From Hedera helix (taxonomy: Eukaryota > Streptophyta > Magnoliopsida > Apiales > Araliaceae), in assembly GCA_947179155.2 (NCBI GenBank), contig OX359266.1:20982598-21046597 (forward strand): a DNA stretch of 64,000 bases. Direction: 5' to 3'. The notes beneath the pieces are model-generated. The model made no database searches. It was not told the origin of the DNA and saw only the letters and a list, made by a program, of their open reading frames with translations. Made by a program: the position numbers and the translations under genes. The stretch's first letter is position 1. Each line of letters opens with the position of its first letter. Shown here piece after piece: positions 58,547-64,000 of the stretch.

Positions 58547-59585
58547 ATTTTTTAATTGAGACCGTAAGTTCTGTGCTAAATCATTTATGTATCACAAACC
58601 TTAAATTTAGTCAATGGTAAAATATCAATTTTTGTGAGCCTAATTCAGTAACAATGGAACAAATACAAATTATTAGGTGGTTCTTCAATGAGTTGTATGC
58701 CTCTTTGCAACTAAAATCAACATATTTTTATTGTAATACAAATCTTTCCTATTCTTTAATAACATCACGAAAATTTGAGTCGTAGTATATCACTAACAAG
58801 AATAAATTTTATAAGAATTTTTTGTAAATTAATGTTTTTACACCTTTCAACAAGAACTCGGCAATTCAAGAGACTTTGATTGTATTAAAATAATTAAATA
58901 AATTTTACAATAGTAAGAAACATTACATAATCTACGTCTTAATTTTTAAAAAAACCATTGAACTTTTGTTAAGTTATCGTAAAATTATACAAACTATTTT
59001 TTAACAACAATAACATCAAACTTTCAAACAATTACACAAGTACCTCAAAGTTAACTATAATTCCAAACTTAGTTAAACATGAGATGATATGAGTAAAACA
59101 TGGCATTTAATTTGTAAATTAATGCTGACGTGACATATGATGTAGTATCTAGAATAAATTTTAAAATTTAAGATTTATATTAATGTAATAATTAATATTA
59201 TCTTTTAATTACACACTTTTACCAAGTGCAAAATTCTTTTTTTGAAATTATAAATAAATCTAAATCACAATGTAAAATTTTATCAAATTAATTTAACTTA
59301 ATCAAAGTTAAAAAGTACTTTTTTAAAAAACAAAAGATAATTTATCCATATTTAAAACTTTAAAAGAACATACTTAACAATAAAAAAAAATAAAAAATAA
59401 AATTCTAAAAGAAACCCAATCTCCTCCGATCCCCCCTCTAGGCGTTTTCCATTCCCTATTAATCCTTTCCTTCCCTACGTCCCCGTCCTTGTCGGCCTAC
59501 CCTATGTTAAGAAAGGAAGCAGGGAAAAAAGTCTAACTAAACTAGCCGTTGAAGGAGGGAGTTGGTTATAAACTTAAACGCAGTG
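58547..59585. other. AT-rich intergenic DNA, no gene
   Basis: No supported feature. A less AT-rich patch with pyrimidine runs occurs at 59415-59500. Confidence 0.5.
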
Positions 59586-60286
59586 TGTGACGATCCTGTA
59601 TTCGGGTCCCTTTAACTTTGGATCCAATTTATAATTGTATAACTTTTTTCTTATCGTTCACGACTTACAATAATATTATAATTGCCATATAATCAATTAT
59701 TTAAAACTTTACAACATCTCTTTCTATTCCAGAATCGTAATATTTACAAATTTCTAGTATGTCTCAATATTATACATGATACGATATTCTAATATAATCA
59801 ATTTGAGTATTTAAACACTCACAATATACACTAACTATTTATTTAATTACACAATCAGTTTACCTGTCTAATCCGGACTCATAACTAAAACAATCACTTA
59901 AATTTTTAGTGAAAGTAATACGCATTCCCGATCCTTGATCTTTAACGAAATCTTCGAATATCTTGCACTTATCTGAAAGTGTTGATTTTATAGCAAGAGT
60001 GAGCACGACGACTCAACAAGTCTAACAGTTACACATAACACATTACATGCTTCACATATTATACATATTCTACATTCTATTCCTACATCATGCATTTCAT
60101 GCTTTTCATTTTATGAATACTTCATACTTCTCATACATCACATATAATAAACAAATAGTCTCTAGCAATTCATGCTTCATATTCTGTACATATTTCACAT
60201 GTAATTATACCTCATGCTTTTCACATATCACAAATATCATCAATATATCTTCATATCAATAATTTAATATCAAATTGTAGCATAAC
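59586..60286 (-). mobile_element. LTR D of the long-LTR family, interrupted
   Basis: Starts TGTGACGATCC on the + strand, that is, an LTR 3' end on the minus strand. It carries the family motif GTGAGCACGACGACTCAACAAGT at about 60000-60022, closest to LTR A. There is no primer site to its left, so it is a solo or 3' LTR. It is cut at 60286 by copy E. The predicted flank CAGTG (59581-59585) should recur at its far end outside the window. Confidence 0.68.
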
Positions 60287-61452
60287 TGTAATATCCAGAT
60301 ATTTACAAGATTTGTAGATAAGATTAATTAAATGTTATGGTTTAAAACATAGAGTTGGAGAAGTGGGATGTGTAGAAAATGAGTAAATATTTTTTTAGAA
60401 TTAAATGTGAGAATATTATAAGGATGCATGTGGAGAATTTATTAAGAAAATAAATTCAATTAATAAGTGAAGGTGGTTATATTGATACATATATACATAA
60501 AGTGTACTTTTAGCCAAATAAGAAATTGAGTAAATTAATACTCAATAAAACTAATAAATTAATTAGTTTAAGTATGGAGTAAAAATGAAAGTCATGTAAT
60601 ATAATTAACTAAGTTAATTATATGAGTAATGAATTAAAGCTAAGATTAGCAACTAGAGAAGTTAGAATATTGCCTAAAATGACAATATTAAGAAGCTAAT
60701 TAATTAAGTAATTAACTTAATTATTAAGTTGTTATATAGAGTTAAATAATAGATTAAAACAAGCCAATATGTTAATTATTTTAAGTCATGTTGGTAATTA
60801 TAAAGAGGTCCAAATAAATTTAAGGATGTAGCCTCATAAAGAGTTCAAGTAATTTAATTACTATTAGTGGACTAACCCAAAAAGGATGATATGCGTTAGC
60901 CCAATATAGGAATACTTGCATGAAGGTGGGTAATTAAATAATAAGCCCAAATATTATGTTAATTAATAATCCAAGAGGCAATTAATATAAGTCCAATTAA
61001 ATAATATTGATAAGTATTGTTGAGTGTAGAGAATTAACTAATGTAGAACTAATTGAATATCCCTTGTTGGTAGACAAGATGAGGCATTAACCAAACACTG
61101 ATTAATTGCTAGGTGAATGAATGTGATGATGTAAATTAACTATGGATGAGTTAATTGAGTAACCCAAGGTGATAGAATAATTTAAAGTAAGTCTAATTAG
61201 ATTATATTATAAGTCTAAATGAGGTATTAAACTAGGTATAATAAATTAACCTAGTAGTCCATGTAACTAAATAAACATTGATCCATGTAATAATTAAACT
61301 AGACCAATGCTTAATTTAATTAAATGTAGCATGTGTTAGTTAATGTTAGCCCAATGTAATAAATAAATTGAGCCCAATCAAATTAAATGAATAAGCCCAA
61401 TATATTTAATTCCTAAGTTCAAAGTGGAGCCTAAATGAAGTCAAAGATTGGT

Positions 61453-61454
<2 letters not shown>

Positions 61455-61495
<41 letters not shown>

Positions 61496-61515
61496 TAGAT
61501 AGATAGATAGATAGG
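61455..61515 (+). repeat. (AT)n-(AGAT)n microsatellite
   Basis: About 19 AT units followed by about 6 AGAT units inside LTR E. Confidence 0.95.
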
Positions 61516-61808
61516 TGTATATAAATGTTGGTGAATATGTATATATGAATATATAGGACATAAAAATAAAATCAAATTAGTATAATTATAGAGAAATCCT
61601 GAATTTTAGGGCCCGCATGGATGTGAAGCTTGCTTGTTGGTGAATTTTGAGTGCAAAGTTGCTTAACAACTCCTCACCAACCCTAGTCATTCATATAGTC
61701 ATTCAAAATGTCACTCAAATGGTCATTCAAAGCAATAGTAAGCAAGATTAGCCTCTAATTGACCAATGCTAGTTGATTAGTGGAAGTTGATAGAGATTAA
61801 GATGGTTC

Positions 61809-61817
61809 TATAAATAG
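61809..61817 (+). promoter_or_regulatory. TATA box of LTR E
   Basis: TATAAATAG, followed about 40-110 bp later by an A/G-rich leader with repeated GAGAGA. It sets the transcriptional orientation of the family. Confidence 0.55.
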
Positions 61818-62869
61818 AATACATCACCAATGAGCTAGGTTGTTAGTCATTTTGCTAGAGCAACAAGAAAGAAAAGAGAGAGCTCCCAAGAGAGAAAAAA
61901 AGAGAAAACTCTTGTGAGATTGGGATTCGACCAAGGAAAAGTTCTAGCAAATAGTCAAGGAGGAGTTCTTAATAAAGTTATATCAAGAAGAAGAAGAACA
62001 TCCAAGTTTAGAAGGTTCAAAAGTGTTCTAAACCTTCATCTATTTTATTTTTATGATCTATATATGTTTTCTATAGTCAAAAAGTATTTTTAACCGATCA
62101 AAAGTTATTTTGATGGTATAGAAGTCTTAAACTATATTATATATGTATATTCATGGTTTGATATGTTTAAATCATGTATTGGTATGTGTGTTACGCAAAT
62201 AAAGGAAAGAAAAATCCATATAGTGATTTATCGGTAAAACCGTAGATAGTTCGATCTTAAATTTCTTGTCAAAACAATTTCAAAATGTGATCAAAGCATG
62301 AAATATTGTAAAACAAGAAATTAGAAAGACAACAATACTGAGTTGATGTCATATGGATGTGTAGATGCTATTTTGTTCAAGTTTGAACCAATAAAACCAA
62401 GGATTTGTGAAGTTAGATTTTACTTTGTCCTTGTGAGCAGTTTTTAGTCTAGTTTCGTTTGAAATTTGGATTTGTGATCTAAAGAGAAGTTGTATAGGGG
62501 GAAAGTCTAATGAGAATGGACTTAAAAGTCACCGCAAAATGTTTAAAAATGAAGAAGTTATGGCTGTCGGAGCGACTGAGGGTTGTGCAGCCAAAAAATT
62601 GATTTTTGGAAAAATGGCCGAGCGCACCTGCACTCATGGTGAACGCAGCTGCGCCTGAGTCCATTGCCTAACAGATTTTAGGCAGTCCGGGTCGGGTTGG
62701 GTCGTTCTGGGTTAGGTTTTTTGTGAAAAATTAAGTTGAAATAAGTATAAAATGAATGTGTTTGAATACTAAATCAATATATATATGGAGTCTATTAATG
62801 AATAAATGGTAGGTAATGTTTAAAATAAAGACTAAAGTTAACACAATTAAAAAGTTAACTATTGGTATT

Positions 62870-63030
62870 ATTTGAAAAATATTAAAATATTATTAAATGG
62901 TGAATAATATTAGTATGTGATTAAAAGATTGTTAAAATGATTAATAACATTTGTAAATGATTAAAATATCATTACACAGTCAATGAGTGATTAAAATATT
63001 ATTAAATGATTAATAATATTAATAAGAGAT
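62870..63030 (+). repeat. Short tandem repeats at the end of LTR E
   Basis: Four to five imperfect units of about 30-40 bp, each ending near GTGATTAAA and containing ATTATTAAATG or ATTAATAATAT. Low-complexity AT-rich array. Confidence 0.6.
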
Positions 63031-63033
63031 TAA

Positions 63034-63252
63034 TGTAATATCCCAGATATTTTCAAGATTTTAAATAATATCTTAATTGATTTTATTAAAGGTTAAGGTT
63101 TAAAACCTAGAATTTGAGAAGTAAGATATGTAGAAAATGGGTGACCATTTTTTTTTAACATAATTTATTTGTTAGAAATTAAATGTGAGAATATTGTATT
63201 GATGCATGTAGAGAATTTATTAAGGAAATAAATTCAATTGAGAAGTGAATGT
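63034..63252 (+). mobile_element. LTR F left end of the long-LTR family, interrupted by G2
   Basis: Starts TGTAATATCCC and aligns over about 200 bp with the start of LTR E (60287-60480), with shared words such as TTAAATGTGAGAATATT and GAATTTATTAAG. Then it breaks off at the start of G2. Flank ATTAA (63029-63033). Confidence 0.7.
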
Positions 63253-64000
63253 TGTAGACACCCGAATTTTGCATTTCTCTACTAACCCTGACAGGAGGGC
63301 AAAATCGTCAAGTGACCCAATATACGACAAGGAGAGGTGGGCGCCAAAATGCAGTTCCCACCACGGCTTACGATCAAGGCTGTCAAACGCAAAACGAGAA
63401 TTGAGGCATCTGAGGCGAGGCCTACGGGCCATCCAGACAGAACCCGATGCGAATCGCCAAAAAAGGACAAGGACACTGCAATTACAGCATTAGGGTGGGG
63501 TCTCGACGTCGGGAAACCATTCCCAGAATTGATTCAGGTATCAAAGAACAGCTTTACAAAATAATACAGCAGAAATTGGCAAATTAATACCGCGTGGCAC
63601 GAAATTCGAGAAAAATGCGCCGGACAGCCGCGGATGCAGTCGCGGCTGCCGACAAAAAGACGTTCGCGTGGCTCGAGGGCGGCACACGGCAGCCGAGGAG
63701 ACGGCCACAGCAGGCAGCCGCAGATGCATCTGCGGCTGGCCGCAGATGTATCTGCGGCTGCCTGCTGAGGCACTATAGATCGCCATCTTCAACCCGAGAA
63801 CCAAAAAAAAGAAGAAAAAGAAAGGAAAAGAGAGAGAGAGAGATCGCGCGGGAGAGAGAGAGAGGTCGGATTTTGCTAGTTTCAAGCAACAAATCTCTTG
63901 TATTGTGCTAGGTAATCTAGTCTTCTTGTAGTGTTGTCCGATTTGTGGAATATAGAAGCTTTAATCGGCATTTTGCAAGGTGAAATGAGTGCATTCTTGA
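63253..64000 (+). mobile_element. LTR of TGTAGACACC type (copy G2), cut by window end
   Basis: Starts TGTAGACACCC like G1 at 1078 and shares CTCTACTAACCCTG(A/G)CAGG and the following ~200 bp. It then diverges into a GC-rich segment with nested palindromes (63625-63765) and a purine-rich (GA)n leader at 63826-63865. The right end is outside the window. Open frames across it are artefacts of the GC-rich composition. Confidence 0.75.
63710..63765. repeat. Nested GC-rich palindromes in G2
   Basis: A 56-bp nearly perfect inverted repeat. Inside it, 63715-63738 is a perfect 24-bp palindrome built on CAGCCGCAGATG, and a second palindromic half follows around 63740-63757. A related structure, CAGCCGCG ... 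CGCGGCTG, lies at 63625-63648. Confidence 0.88.

Larger units (their letters stand above)
60287..63033 (+). mobile_element. LTR E of the long-LTR family, + strand
   Basis: Starts TGTAATATCC, the same terminus as the minus-strand starts of B and C. It carries many AGCCCAA words as B does. It has a TATA box at 61809-61817 followed by a purine-rich leader (61860-61920) and a GC-rich block (62570-62720). No coding domain. It stops at 63033 where copy F begins, about 300 bp after its GC block, whereas B continues for about 2 kb; E is therefore interrupted or truncated. Flank ATAAC (60282-60286). Confidence 0.68.

Noticed and set aside
63541..63911. Overlapping 105-114-codon frames at the window end
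   Set aside because: They run through GC-rich palindromes and GA repeats of an LTR; the encoded sequences are simple-sequence artefacts.

Overview
This window looks like nuclear DNA of a eudicot plant. It is visibly AT-rich, has GT-AG introns, and is built mostly of plant-type transposable elements. I recognise one apparently intact host gene, a THO7 (THOC7) homologue on the + strand at 31239-36456, with its first coding block ending in a phase-0 intron of about 4.5 kb. No rRNA, tRNA, CRISPR or prokaryotic feature was seen. The species cannot be named from the sequence.

Layout. 1-1077 is unassigned AT-rich DNA with a pyrimidine-rich block. 1078-3194 is a solo LTR (TSD AGGAA). 4604-5689 holds a Stowaway-like MITE and a hAT-like non-autonomous element. 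6194-15974 is a full-length but dead Ty3/gypsy element of Athila type: 1.12-kb LTRs, TSD GATAC, and a primer site matching tRNA-Asp. 17509-24894 is a pair of nested solo LTRs of one long-LTR family, LTR B (TSD AAAAT) inside LTR A (TSD CAAAC). 26066-29187 is a third member, on the minus strand, with an initiator-Met primer site beside it. About 29944-36900 is the THO7 locus. 38852-50953 is a 12.1-kb Ty1/copia element resembling SIRE, with 1.65-kb LTRs, broken gag-pol and about 2.6 kb of extra coding sequence after pol. 52275-53265 is a ~1-kb foldback structure with arms built of 60-bp units. 55254-55744 is a hAT-type MITE with a perfect 8-bp TSD. 57613-58546 is a LINE fragment inside a MITE. 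59586-64000 is a cascade of four LTR left ends, each apparently inserted in the previous one, with all right ends beyond the window.

How the parts relate. The gene is an island between repeats, and both of its introns appear to have gained repeat-derived DNA. The two long retrotransposons show similar LTR divergence by eye (about 5-6%) and a similar decay pattern: many stops and lost catalytic residues are G-to-A or C-to-T changes, as expected from decay of methylated DNA. Two signals need the most attention. One is a palindromic motif (TCGTAGAGT/ACTCTACGA) that recurs throughout the copia element, including a 4 x 54-bp tandem array in the U3 of both LTRs. The other is the 60-bp-periodic foldback element. 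All identities quoted are hand counts.
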